A stretch of 64,000 nucleotides of DNA from Acidimicrobiia bacterium (GCA_020850945.1 JADZDR010000072.1:1-64000), one strand, 5' to 3'; shown: positions 6,701-15,047, numbered from the stretch's first letter. Numbers and translations are program-made. Notes: generated by a model not told the origin, from the sequence alone.

Positions 6701-9607
6701 TCAGCCTGCCGCGCCGTGGCCGACGGCATGGTGATGTGCATGTTCGTGCAAGGCGATCGCCTCCTCGTGCGTGAGCGGGCTGAGGTCGAAGGCCACCTTG
6801 TGAACCTTGCCCGTGAAGGCGTAGGGGGCTTCGTTCTCGTAGTCGAGGTCGACGACGAGCCCGTTGTCGCGGCCGATGTCCATGCCGGCGTAGGAACTGA
6901 ACGCGATGGGTACCGTGCGGGCCATGACACCCTCTCCGATCCGGCGGCCGTCTGCCCAGAGGGTCACCTGCCCCCCGGCGCCGGGCTTGGCCTCGGCGGC
7001 CTCGAACAACATCCTGAGCGTGACCCGGCCGGTCGGTATCTCCTCGTCGGAAACCTGCTTGTAGGTGTCCACACCGAGGAAGGAGTAGGTGTGGGTGAGG
7101 TGCCCTTTGGAGTCGACCCACAGCGAGAAGCCGCCGATGAAGTCCGCATTCGCCACGAGCACGCCCTCGGCGCCGTCCTCGGGAACGTCGACTTCTGCCT
7201 CGATCGCATAGGAGCGGCCCGCGATACGCGGGATCATGCCCCTCTGGATGTTCTGCACGTCCCCGGCGAACTCGAACCTCGTCTGTGTCGGCAACGGTGG
7301 GAGGATCCCGTAGATGACCGACAGGCCGGCCATCAGGGGCAGAACCCTGTTGCGTTCCGCCTCGCTCCACCACAGTTCTTGGAGCTCGCTGACCTTGTCC
7401 GGATGTTGTGCAGCGACGTTCACCGCCTGTGAGAAGTCCGCCGTCAGGTCGTAGAGCTCCCAGCCGACGTCGCGATCCGGATCCCAGTCCACTTCGGGGC
7501 CGAACTGTGCCAGGGTTCCGGGCGACACGTCCCAGGGGAGCCTGACGGGTCGCGATGCGGCCCACCAGCCGTCCTTGTACATGGCGCGGCAGCCGAACAT
7601 CTCGAAGTACTGCTCGGTGTGCCGCTCGGGGGCATCGGCAGAGTCGAAGGAGTACACGAAGCTGGTGCCGTCCATGGGCTCCTGGGCGATGCCGTCGACG
7701 GAGCTCGGTTCGGGGATACCGGCTGCCTCGAGGACTGTCGGGCCTATGTCGATGCAGTGGGTGAACTGGGCCCGCACCGTCCCGTCGTGCCGAATGCGCC
7801 TCGGCCAGGCAACGACCATCGGATCCCTGTCGCCTCCGAGGTGGCTGGCGACCTGCTTGCCGAACTGGAAGGGTGCGTTCATCGCGTGCGCCCAGGCGGC
7901 GGCGAAGTGCGGGGCGGTGTGGACGCCGCCCAGCGCCTCGACCCCTCCGTACTTCTCGATGAGCTCGGTTTGCTCGTCGGCGTCGAGCACGAGCCCGTTC
8001 AGGAAGGTGAGCTCGTTGAACGAGCCCGTCACCGTCCCTTCCATGCTGGCGCCGTTGTCACCCCAGATGTAGAAGACGAGCGTGTTGTCGAGGTCTCCGA
8101 GCTCGTCGACGGCATCGAGAAGGCGGCCCACGTTCCAGTCGGCGTTCTCGGAGTAGCCGGCATAGACCTCTACCTGTCGGGCATAGAGCTTCTTCTGTGA
8201 CTCGGTGAGGGAGTCCCATGCGGGGAAGATGTCGGGGCGCTCCGTGAGCTGCGTGTCCTCCGGGACGATGCCGAGGGCCTTCTGGCGGGCGAGGGTCTCC
8301 TCGCGCAGCTTGTCCCAACCCTCGTCGAACTTGCCCTTGTAACGGTCGGCCCATTCGGGTGCCACATGGTGGGGTGCGTGGCTGCAGCCCGTCGAGTAGA
8401 ACATCATCCAGGGCTTGGTGCCGTCCTGCGCTCGAACCGCGTGCAACCACTCGATGGCCTTGTCGCTGAGATCGTCGGGGAAGTAGTACTGCTCCCCGTC
8501 AGGTCCCTCGGGTACGCCGAGAGTCCAGTCGTCCTGGGTGATGATCGGGTCGTACTGGCCTGCCGCACCGCTGAGGAATCCCCACCAGTGGTCGAAACCC
8601 CACGACTTCGGCCAATGATCGAATGGGCCGGCGGCACCCTGCACGTTGTCGGGCGTGAGATGCCACTTGCCGAAACCGCCCGTGACATAACCGTTCTCGC
8701 GCAGGATCCGGGGAAGACCGGCGCACGACCTCGGCTTGGCGGCCGTGTAGCCGGGGAAGGGACCGGGGTATTCCGCGATCGATCCGAATCCGACACGGTG
8801 CTGGTTGCGGCCCGTGAGCAGTGCCGCCCGCGTCGGCGAGCACACCGCCGTGACGTGGAAGCGGTTGTAGGTCAGACCCATGTCCCTGACGCGCGAGAGG
8901 TTCGGCGTCGCAATCGGCCCACCGAACGTGTCGGGTGCGCCGAAGCCGGCGTCGTCGATCAGCACGATCAGGACGTTCGGGGCGCCTTCCGGCGCTTTGG
9001 GGCCGGGAATCATCGACCAATCCGGCACCGAGTCACGCAGAGTGCGGCCGGCGGTCCCGCCGAAGGTGCGGTCGGGGATGGGCAGGACCGTGCGATCCTG
9101 GTCGAACTTGCCGGCGGCCTCCGCAAGCGCAGCCTTGAGGTCACCCAACCCCGTCCCCTCCATCCGGGCGACCGACTTGGCGGGTGTACCGGCGAGGGCA
9201 CGTTCGGCGACGAGGCGGTCTTCGGCGTCGACGAGGGCGAGCACGACGGCCGCGCCGGGCGGGAGCTTCTCGGCGAGCCCCTCCTCGAGCCCGCTGTCGA
9301 CCTTCTTCTTGGCGAACTTGCCCACCAGCCCGCCCGCGGCCGCTCCGACCGCAACCGACGCGAGCACCGGAGGTGCAGCGAGCCCTACGAGGACGCCGAC
9401 CCCTCCGCCCCATGCGACGCCTTTGCGGCCGAGGTGGTCGGCGGTGTGGGTCACCCTGACGTCTCCGGCGTCGGTGTGTTCGACGAGGATCGCTCCTTCG
9501 GAGCGCAGGGCCCTCGCTCCGATCAGGCCGACGAGTCCGTCGAAGTCGCGCCGGGCAGGCTCGACGGCCGGATAGGGCGCCATGATCAGGTCGTAGGTGT
9601 CTGCCAC
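6701..9607 (-). CDS. DUF1269 domain fused to type I sulfatase
   Basis: A 968-aa fusion. Residues 1-170 resemble the DUF1269 protein encoded at 11033-11554, including a glycine-zipper segment (GVGVLVGLAAPP, about 65-100). The sulfatase domain follows from about 205, with metal residues in VLIVLIDDAGFG and the formylglycine motif CSPTR at Cys256. It has a C-terminal beta-sandwich like that of mycobacterial AtsA/AtsD-type arylsulfatases. The conserved Cys implies activation by a formylglycine-generating enzyme, not seen in this window. GTG 9607 was chosen for AGGAGG just upstream; GTG 9646 is the alternative. No signal peptide is evident, so the zipper may tether it to the membrane. Substrate unknown; alkyl or aryl sulfates are typical. 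Confidence 0.88.
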   Translation of the reverse strand: MADTYDLIMAPYPAVEPARRDFDGLVGLIGARALRSEGAILVEHTDAGDVRVTHTADHLGRKGVAWGGGVGVLVGLAAPPVLASVAVGAAAGGLVGKFAKKKVDSGLEEGLAEKLPPGAAVVLALVDAEDRLVAERALAGTPAKSVARMEGTGLGDLKAALAEAAGKFDQDRTVLPIPDRTFGGTAGRTLRDSVPDWSMIPGPKAPEGAPNVLIVLIDDAGFGAPDTFGGPIATPNLSRVRDMGLTYNRFHVTAVCSPTRAALLTGRNQHRVGFGSIAEYPGPFPGYTAAKPRSCAGLPRILRENGYVTGGFGKWHLTPDNVQGAAGPFDHWPKSWGFDHWWGFLSGAAGQYDPIITQDDWTLGVPEGPDGEQYYFPDDLSDKAIEWLHAVRAQDGTKPWMMFYSTGCSHAPHHVAPEWADRYKGKFDEGWDKLREETLARQKALGIVPEDTQLTERPDIFPAWDSLTESQKKLYARQVEVYAGYSENADWNVGRLLDAVDELGDLDNTLVFYIWGDNGASMEGTVTGSFNELTFLNGLVLDADEQTELIEKYGGVEALGGVHTAPHFAAAWAHAMNAPFQFGKQVASHLGGDRDPMVVAWPRRIRHDGTVRAQFTHCIDIGPTVLEAAGIPEPSSVDGIAQEPMDGTSFVYSFDSADAPERHTEQYFEMFGCRAMYKDGWWAASRPVRLPWDVSPGTLAQFGPEVDWDPDRDVGWELYDLTADFSQAVNVAAQHPDKVSELQELWWSEAERNRVLPLMAGLSVIYGILPPLPTQTRFEFAGDVQNIQRGMIPRIAGRSYAIEAEVDVPEDGAEGVLVANADFIGGFSLWVDSKGHLTHTYSFLGVDTYKQVSDEEIPTGRVTLRMLFEAAEAKPGAGGQVTLWADGRRIGEGVMARTVPIAFSSYAGMDIGRDNGLVVDLDYENEAPYAFTGKVHKVAFDLSPLTHEEAIALHEHAHHHAVGHGAAG

Positions 9608-9678
9608 GGTCCTCCTCGTTTGGCTCACGTCCGAGCCGGGTTGCACCGACCCCGAGCCATCTTCCTCAAACCTCCGCC

Positions 9679-9700
9679 CCCATACCTCATCCGATATGGG
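9679..9700. promoter_or_regulatory. Inverted repeat between sulfatase and SHOCT genes
   Basis: CCCATA and TATGGG, 6-bp arms with a 10-nt spacer, lie in the 228-nt divergent intergenic region. The position suits an operator, but the repeat is short and could be chance. Confidence 0.3.
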
Positions 9701-9835
9701 TGAAAGGGGGGCTCCTGACCCGGCTGGGGTTGGGAGCGCGGGAACTCAACCATCCACTTCGGGTGAGGAACGCGGGTGCCACGTCCGTCAGAATGAGACC
9801 CGACACACGTGGGCTTCGCCGAATAGGGAGAGCTG

Positions 9836-10228
9836 ATGTTCCTAGCAGAGTTCGGATCAGGCCAGGTGCTCTTGAGCATGTTCTGGCTGTTCATGTTCAT
9901 GATCTGGTTCTGGCTGCTGATCGTCGTTTTCGGCGACATATTCAGGGACCACGAGCTGTCGGGAGGGGCCAAGGCCGCATGGTCGATCTTCGTGATCATC
10001 CTTCCCTACCTCGGGATCTTCGTGTACCTGATCGCCCGCGGCCACGGCATGGCGGCACGATCGCAGTCCGCACAAGCGGAGCAGAAGGCAGCATTCGACT
10101 CGTACGTGCGTGAGACAGCCGGATCCGCGAACCCCGCCGACCAAATCGCCAAGGCCAAAGGCCTCCTCGACAGCGGGGCCATCACGCAGGAGGAGTTCGA
10201 CACCATCAAGCGCAACGCCCTGAACTGA
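9836..10228 (+). CDS. PLDc_N-like membrane protein with SHOCT domain
   Basis: 130 aa. Two transmembrane helices (about 10-35 and 52-68) are arranged as in PLDc_N-type membrane proteins, followed by a soluble linker and a C-terminal SHOCT domain (about 100-130; AKGLLDSGAITQEEFDTIK). SHOCT is a short helical pair thought to mediate oligomerisation. An AGGGAG site precedes the ATG. It is divergent from the sulfatase and followed 57 nt later by a GAP-family transporter on the same strand. Exact function unknown; a scaffold role at the membrane is the reasonable inference. Confidence 0.82.
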   Translation: MFLAEFGSGQVLLSMFWLFMFMIWFWLLIVVFGDIFRDHELSGGAKAAWSIFVIILPYLGIFVYLIARGHGMAARSQSAQAEQKAAFDSYVRETAGSANPADQIAKAKGLLDSGAITQEEFDTIKRNALN

Positions 10229-10285
10229 ACGCCTGGGAGCGATCTGACCGGACGGCCGGCGAGGCGGCCGTGAGGGGAGCGGCGC

Positions 10286-10960
10286 ATGAGGCAGATCCTG
10301 GGGCAGATCCTTCCCCTCGCGGTGGCGGTGACGATCTCACCCGTGCCGATCATCGCCGAGATCCTGCTGCTGTTCAGCGACCGGCCTCTCCCGAACGCCG
10401 GCGCCTACGTCGGAGGCTTCACATCGGGTGTCGCCGTCGTTCTCCTCGCGTTCACGGCGATCGCGGCGACCCAGGACGGTGGGGCTTGGGCCGAAGGGGG
10501 GTCTACCGTCACGGCGCTCGTCAGTCTCGTGTTGGGTGTCCTGCTGCTGGTCGGAGCCGTCATCAGGTTTCGAAGGCGGCCGGCTCCCGGGGAGGACACG
10601 CCGATGCCGCGATGGATGGACGGGATCGCCTCGTTCGGCACTCCGCGCTCTCTGGCAGTGGGCGTAGCAGTCGGCGCCCTCAATCCGAAGAACATCGCGA
10701 TGGCTCTGGCCGCGTCCGTCACGGTAGCCGGTTCCACGCTGTCGACCGGCGAGGAAGCCGTCACCTTGGGGGCCTACACCCTGGTCGCCGTCCTCGGTGT
10801 CGCCACCCCGTTCGTCGTCGCCCTGTTCATGGGGGAGCGGGCCCGACCGCTGCTGGACCGATGGAGGGAGTGGCTCGGCCGGAACAACTCGACGGTGATG
10901 GCGGTTCTCTTCCTCGTCTTCGGCGTCGTCCTCGTCGTCCAAGGGATCCAGGGTCTCTGA
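10286..10960 (+). CDS. GAP-family (LysE superfamily-like) membrane transporter
   Basis: A 224-aa protein with six predicted transmembrane helices. The start shows the ISPVPIIAE motif and the second half LNPKNIAMALA, the pseudo-repeat pattern of GAP/Sap-type exporters in the LysE superfamily. Mycobacterial relatives have been linked to export of peptidoglycolipids. A GGGGAG site precedes the ATG. It follows the SHOCT protein on the same strand and converges on the stand-alone DUF1269 gene, with a hairpin between the stops. Cargo unknown. Confidence 0.8.
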   Translation: MRQILGQILPLAVAVTISPVPIIAEILLLFSDRPLPNAGAYVGGFTSGVAVVLLAFTAIAATQDGGAWAEGGSTVTALVSLVLGVLLLVGAVIRFRRRPAPGEDTPMPRWMDGIASFGTPRSLAVGVAVGALNPKNIAMALAASVTVAGSTLSTGEEAVTLGAYTLVAVLGVATPFVVALFMGERARPLLDRWREWLGRNNSTVMAVLFLVFGVVLVVQGIQGL

Positions 10961-11006
10961 ACACCCGGACAGAGTGCGCGCTCACCGCTAAGGTGTTCGT
11001 GAAGCC

Positions 11007-11030
11007 TGCGGCTGCTCAGGTGCAGCGGCA
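11007..11030. terminator. Hairpin between convergent genes
   Basis: TGCGGCTGC and GCAGCGGCA form a 9-nt stem (8 matches) with a 6-nt loop between the stops of the GAP-family and DUF1269 genes. There is no T-tract on either strand, so termination efficiency is doubtful. Confidence 0.4.
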
Positions 11031-11032
11031 GT

Positions 11033-11554
11033 TCACGCGCCGGCGTCCTTCTCTATCTCGGCCGCATCCGCCGCGAGCTGCTTCGCCTCGAGCTTCTCTG
11101 CCTTCGTGATCGCCGCCCTCACCTTCGACTCCATGTCACTCACACCGACGACGACGAGGCCGGCACTTCCCGCGTCGAGCTGTTCGCCGGCTTCCTTCAG
11201 GTCCTTGCGGCTCATCCCCGCCGTCGCATGGCCGGCCAAGGCTCCCAGCAGCGCGCCCCCGGCCGTCGTACCGACGAGGAGGCCCGTCCCGATCGCCGCC
11301 GCCGGGAAGAGGGCGATGACGAGCCCGGTCGCGAGCCCGATCCCGCCACCCAGGACGCCACCCACCCGCGTGGGGGTCTCGTGCTTGGCGACGATCTTCA
11401 CCTTGCCATCCGGCCTGTGCTCGACGACGGCAGCGTCATACGCGTCGATCAGTCCGGCTTCGGTGTGGAGCGCCTTGACCGCGTCGTAGTCGGCCTTGGC
11501 GTCCGCGACCTCGTCATAGGTCGCGATGAATGCGAAGAAGGTGTCCACTGCCAC
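11033..11554 (-). CDS. Stand-alone DUF1269 glycine-zipper protein
   Basis: A 173-aa protein of the DUF1269 type. An N-terminal alpha/beta part (VDTFFAFIATYDEVADAKADY) is followed by a long glycine-rich hydrophobic zipper (about 80-130) and a C-terminal helix rich in Lys, Ala and Glu. GTG 11554 was chosen because AAGGAGAG lies about 7 nt upstream. The domain is clearly related to the N-terminus of the sulfatase at 6701-9607. It may associate with membranes through the zipper. Divergent from the DUF6325 gene across 239 nt. Function unknown. Confidence 0.83.
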   Translation of the reverse strand: MAVDTFFAFIATYDEVADAKADYDAVKALHTEAGLIDAYDAAVVEHRPDGKVKIVAKHETPTRVGGVLGGGIGLATGLVIALFPAAAIGTGLLVGTTAGGALLGALAGHATAGMSRKDLKEAGEQLDAGSAGLVVVGVSDMESKVRAAITKAEKLEAKQLAADAAEIEKDAGA

Positions 11555-11575
11555 GGTGCTCTCTCCTTGTGTCTT

Positions 11576-11601
11576 CGGATGTACGTGTCTCCGGATGTAC
11601 G
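11576..11601. repeat. 10-bp direct repeat upstream of DUF1269 gene
   Basis: CGGATGTACG occurs at 11576-11585 and 11592-11601, 16 nt apart centre to centre, in the divergent region between the DUF1269 and DUF6325 genes and 22 nt upstream of the DUF1269 GTG. The spacing would suit a regulator binding on one DNA face, but no regulator is known. Confidence 0.4.
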
Positions 11602-11793
11602 GAGGTGGGGTCCACGCCGACACTCGGACGGAGCCCCACGTGGACTCTGAACGTCGGCACTGTCGGTGTCATCATCCCATGCGGGTGACCGCGGACCGGG
11701 GAAACTCCCCGTGTGGTTCACCCAGATCGGATGACGACGCCCACCGACACACGCGAGATGCTGTTGCGAAATGTCGAGTGTCAGGAGACGCCG

Positions 11794-12237
11794 ATGGGGA
11801 CGATCCAGGAGATCGGGCCGGTCGACTATGTCGTGATCGAGTTCCCGAAGGGTGAGCAGAACTTCACCGGCGCCGTCGCCCGTGAGCTCGTCTCGTTGGT
11901 CGAGGCGGAGCTCATTCGTGTCCTCGATGTCCTCGTCCTCGCCAAGGACGAGGACGGTGAGATCGAGGCCTTCGAACTCGAGGATCTCGAGGGCGTGGGG
12001 GAGCTGGGAGCGCTCGAGGCTCAGCTCGCCGAAGTCCTCGCCGCCGAGGACGTCAAACACCTCGCCGCTGCCATGGAACCGGGATCCGTGGCAGGCGTAG
12101 TCGTATGGGAGAACTCCTGGGCTGCGCCGTTCGCCGTCGCGGCACGGGAGTCCGGCGGACAGTTGATCGCCGATGGACGGATACCCACGCAGGCGCTGAT
12201 CGCGGCCCTCGGGGACGACAGGGAAGAGGAGGTGTGA
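11794..12237 (+). CDS. DUF6325-family protein
   Basis: A 147-aa soluble acidic protein. The family hallmark near the start is GPVDYVVIEFP, and the end contains a G(R/Q)IP-type segment (IADGRIPTQALIAAL). The ATG at 11794 was chosen because AGGAG sits 6 nt upstream; an in-frame start 81 nt earlier lacks a ribosome site. In other actinobacteria, as I recall, DUF6325 is followed by a short membrane or SHOCT protein, and here a 51-aa gene starts 1 nt after its stop. Function unknown; membership in the surrounding DUF1269/SHOCT envelope cluster is the main clue. Confidence 0.8.
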   Translation: MGTIQEIGPVDYVVIEFPKGEQNFTGAVARELVSLVEAELIRVLDVLVLAKDEDGEIEAFELEDLEGVGELGALEAQLAEVLAAEDVKHLAAAMEPGSVAGVVVWENSWAAPFAVAARESGGQLIADGRIPTQALIAALGDDREEEV

Positions 12238-12238
12238 C

Positions 12239-12394
12239 ATGCCGTTGAGACCAGGACGTGTTGCGAGGCGTGGCGTGATCGGCGCCCCCGTGGCGCGCAC
12301 GGCGGCAGTCGTCGGTACCGCGACGGTCGTGCATCACGGTGTGGAACGCAGGCAGGACCGCAGGGACGACCGTCGCGACCGCCGCAGACTCTGA
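12239..12394 (+). CDS. 51-aa companion of DUF6325 (possibly truncated)
   Basis: A small basic protein translated from the ATG at 12239, one nucleotide after the DUF6325 stop; the GAAGAGGAGGTG just upstream supplies a ribosome site. It has a short Ala/Val-rich hydrophobic stretch (ARTAAVVGTATVV) and then an Arg/Asp-rich tail (RRQDRRDDRRDRR). It resembles the N-terminal half of the short proteins that normally follow DUF6325 and often end in SHOCT; no SHOCT sequence is left here. It ends 55 nt before palindrome copy 2. Confidence 0.65.
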   Translation: MPLRPGRVARRGVIGAPVARTAAVVGTATVVHHGVERRQDRRDDRRDRRRL

Positions 12395-12449
12395 CGCGAA
12401 GTTGCGGGTCGTGTCTCGTCATGCGCCGCGTCGACGTAACCGTGTGGTG

Positions 12450-12493
12450 TCTGGGTACCTGAGCGGCGATATATCGCCGCTCAGGTACCCAGA
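12450..12493. repeat. Dispersed 44-bp palindrome, copy 2 (perfect)
   Basis: All 22 base pairs match: arms end in TCTGGGTACC / GGTACCCAGA around CGATATATCG. The sequence following the right arm is GGGGACGGG. It stands between the 51-aa gene and the DEAD-box helicase, in the leader region of the helicase. With copies at 82-125 and 13851-13894 it defines a family with conserved orientation (G-rich flank always on the right). Confidence 0.88.
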
Positions 12494-12570
12494 GGGGACG
12501 GGAGTCTCGCGTGGAGTGCTCGGACGGAAGGCTGCTAAGGTGAGGTCTGGCTTTCGGCCCCGCTTCTGAC

Positions 12571-12591
12571 GATCGGTTCCGATTTCCGATC
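12571..12591 (+). promoter_or_regulatory. Possible 5' leader hairpin of helicase gene
   Basis: GATCGG and CCGATC form a 6-bp stem with a 9-nt loop 28 nt upstream of the helicase ATG. A further CCAATCGGAG next to the start repeats the stem and contains the ribosome site GGAG, so alternative pairing could hide or expose it. Cold-shock leaders behave this way, but here it is only a suggestion. Confidence 0.3.
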
Positions 12592-12618
12592 CCACCCCCT
12601 CCAATCGGAGTTCTCTAG

Positions 12619-13863
12619 ATGCCCCTGTCCTTTGCCGAACTCGGCGTACCCGCGGACATGACCGCGCGCCTCGCCGAACGTGGTTTCACCACTGCATTCC
12701 CGATCCAGGCGGCCACGCTGCCCGACGCCCTCGCCGGCCACGACATCTGCGGCCGCGCCCCCACGGGCAGCGGCAAGACGGTCGCCTTCGGCATCCCCCT
12801 CGCCCTGCGAGAGGGAAAGGCCAACCCCCGCCGCCCCCGCAGCCTCGTTCTCGTCCCCACACGTGAGCTCGCCGCCCAGGTCCGGGGTGAGCTCGCCCCC
12901 CTCGCGGCCGCACGCCAGAAGAGTGTCGCCGTCGTCTACGGCGGCACCGGCTACCACGCCCAGCTCAAGGCGCTCCGTCAGGGCACCGACATCCTCGTCG
13001 CCTGCCCCGGTCGCCTCGAGGACCTGATCGATCGTCGTGCCGTCGACCTCGGCGACGTCGACACCGTCGTCATCGACGAGGCCGACCGCATGGCCGACAT
13101 GGGGTTCCTCCCCGCCGTACGCCGCCTCCTCGACGCCACCCGGCCCGAGCGCCAGACGATGCTGTTCTCTGCCACCCTGGACGGCGACGTCGACACCCTC
13201 GTGCGCCGATACCAGCACGAGCCGCGCCGCCACGTAGTGGCCGATGAGCCCGGCACATCGGGTGACGTGCACCACGTCTTCTGGAAGGCGCACCGCACGG
13301 AGCGGGTGCGCATCGTCGCGGATCTCATCTCGCACACCGCACCCGCAGTCGTCTTCTGTCGCACGCGACACGGCGCCGACCGGCTCGTCCGCCAGCTCTC
13401 CGCGCACGGGGTGAAGGCGTCGGCCATCCACGGCAGCCGTTCCCAGGCACAGCGCGAACGTGCGTTGCGCGGCTTCGCCAACGGCCACACACACGCCCTC
13501 GTCGCGACCGACGTCGCCGCCCGCGGCATCCACGTCGACAACGTCTCGTGCGTCGTCCACTTCGATCCCCCCGCCGACCACAAGGACTACATCCACCGCT
13601 CGGGTCGCACGGGCCGAGCCGGTGCCGACGGAACCGTCGTCTCACTCGTCCTCGACGAACAGGTCGCCAAAGTACGCAAGCTCCAGAAGTCGCTTCGTCT
13701 CCCCCAGAAGATCGCCGCACCCGAAATCGGTTCTCTGCGCCGCTCGGCCCCACGCACACCGGCGCCGTCGGCACAACCGGCCAACGCCGGCACCCGACCC
13801 CAAGGGGCCAAGAAGCGCCGCCGCCGGCACCAGTCGCCTCGAACCTCGCGTCTGGGTACCTGA
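12619..13863 (+). CDS. DEAD-box ATP-dependent RNA helicase
   Basis: A 414-aa helicase. Motifs in order: Q-motif GFTTAFPIQ, Walker A GRAPTGSGKT (residues 47-56), PTRELAAQV, TPGR-like CPGRLED, DEAD in VIDEADRM, SAT in LFSATLDG, then the second RecA lobe with VATDVAARGIHV and HRSGRTGRAG. A basic C-terminal tail (about 370-414; KKRRRRHQ) should help RNA binding. Such enzymes remodel RNA in ribosome assembly and decay. The last three codons and the stop (LGT-stop) lie within palindrome copy 3. Palindromes lie on both sides of the gene. Confidence 0.93.
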   Translation: MPLSFAELGVPADMTARLAERGFTTAFPIQAATLPDALAGHDICGRAPTGSGKTVAFGIPLALREGKANPRRPRSLVLVPTRELAAQVRGELAPLAAARQKSVAVVYGGTGYHAQLKALRQGTDILVACPGRLEDLIDRRAVDLGDVDTVVIDEADRMADMGFLPAVRRLLDATRPERQTMLFSATLDGDVDTLVRRYQHEPRRHVVADEPGTSGDVHHVFWKAHRTERVRIVADLISHTAPAVVFCRTRHGADRLVRQLSAHGVKASAIHGSRSQAQRERALRGFANGHTHALVATDVAARGIHVDNVSCVVHFDPPADHKDYIHRSGRTGRAGADGTVVSLVLDEQVAKVRKLQKSLRLPQKIAAPEIGSLRRSAPRTPAPSAQPANAGTRPQGAKKRRRRHQSPRTSRLGT

Positions 13864-13894
13864 GCGACGATATATCGCCGCTCAGGTACCCAGA
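13851..13894. repeat. Dispersed 44-bp palindrome, copy 3 (overlaps stop codon)
   Basis: Same element as at 12450-12493, with 21 of 22 pairs (A13867 against C13878). Its left arm (GGGTACCTGA) supplies the final Gly-Thr codons and the TGA of the helicase gene. It lies between convergent genes, where a bidirectional transcription stop would be useful. GGGGG follows the right arm. Confidence 0.87.
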
Positions 13895-13928
13895 GGGGGA
13901 CTGCCACACTCACGGAGATGGCCTGACC

Positions 13929-15047
13929 TCAGATCGTCGTCGTGACCTCGCCTTCGGTCACACCGGCCTCGGGCGGTGGCGCACCTTCCGAAGATGCCGG
14001 GAGGATGTCCTCCACCGGCCCCTCGGTCGTGGGCGCGGTGAGGTCGATCGTCTCGACCCGGCCATACCGGGCTCGCCAGAGGGCGACCGTGAGCATGCCC
14101 GTGCCGTAGACGGTGGCAGCGGTCCAGACGATCGCGTTGAGCACGGGAACGAACGACACGGCAGCGAAGATCGCCCACCCGAGCAGCCACGGACCGCTGC
14201 GTCCCTTCACGTTGCGCAGGACGAGCCGGCCGACGAAGTAGCCGGCCACGACATACCCGACGGCGAAGATGAGGCTCCACGCGCCCAGCACCCAGAGGCC
14301 GAGGGGCAGTCCGAGCAGGGTCGCGACGAGGATCGTGGCGACGACGGGCACGACGACTGCCGTGAAGAGGCCCCAGCCGATGGACGGGCCGATCGCCGTC
14401 CGTCCTGCCTCGTACGCCCTGTCGATTGCCCGCGGGGTGAGCCAGATGAGAAGGAAACCGAGGGCGAGCAGGGATGCCGTGATCGTTGCCCACATGAAGA
14501 GGAAGAACACGAACGTGACGAGCCGCCAGATCTCGTCCAGCGAGCTCGTCGGTCCCAACTTGTGGTACTCGCCGTCGAAGGTCGCACCCGGCGCCTCGTT
14601 CAGGTCGAGGTTCGACCAGATGTCGCCTTGCACGACGGCGGTCGGGCCGAGCGTGACGCGGCGCCCCCAACTCACTATCGCGTTGCCGTCGGCGGCGTCG
14701 CCTTCGGCGTTGACGGTGCCCGTGACGAGGACGGGACTGCGGATCGCGAACACGGCGCCGTCGACCGTACCCTCGATCACGGCACGGCCGTTGATGACGA
14801 GAAGGTTCGAGATCGACTCGCCCTGCCGGACATGGATGTCCTGACCGATCACGACCGGATTCCGGACCGAGAACGCGTCGCCTTGGTCTGTGTCGTCGAA
14901 GAAGTCCCGGACGTCGGGGTCCGTCTCCTCCTGCCGGGTGGTGGGTGGTGTCGTCTCCTGCGCGGCGGCCGGCTGCGTCGGGAACACGAGAGCGGCGCCG
15001 GCAAGCCCGAGGGAGGCGACCACGAGGGCAGTCCGTCTTGTTCTCAT
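13929..15047 (-). CDS. Bactofilin-like polymer domain with polytopic membrane domain
   Basis: 372 aa. A signal peptide (about 1-30, ending AAAQ) is followed by an extracytoplasmic segment. A beta-solenoid-like region (about 65-150) follows, with short repeating strands (NPVVIGQDIHV, ISNLLVINGRAVIEGTVDGAV) as in polymer-forming bactofilin-type proteins. About six transmembrane helices then run from about 185 to 340, ending in a Thr/Pro/Glu-rich tail. The ATG at 15047 was chosen because it opens the signal peptide. It sits 64 nt behind the PotD-like gene on the same strand. It may organise the envelope, but no function is established for this architecture. Confidence 0.75.
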   Translation of the reverse strand: MRTRRTALVVASLGLAGAALVFPTQPAAAQETTPPTTRQEETDPDVRDFFDDTDQGDAFSVRNPVVIGQDIHVRQGESISNLLVINGRAVIEGTVDGAVFAIRSPVLVTGTVNAEGDAADGNAIVSWGRRVTLGPTAVVQGDIWSNLDLNEAPGATFDGEYHKLGPTSSLDEIWRLVTFVFFLFMWATITASLLALGFLLIWLTPRAIDRAYEAGRTAIGPSIGWGLFTAVVVPVVATILVATLLGLPLGLWVLGAWSLIFAVGYVVAGYFVGRLVLRNVKGRSGPWLLGWAIFAAVSFVPVLNAIVWTAATVYGTGMLTVALWRARYGRVETIDLTAPTTEGPVEDILPASSEGAPPPEAGVTEGEVTTTI

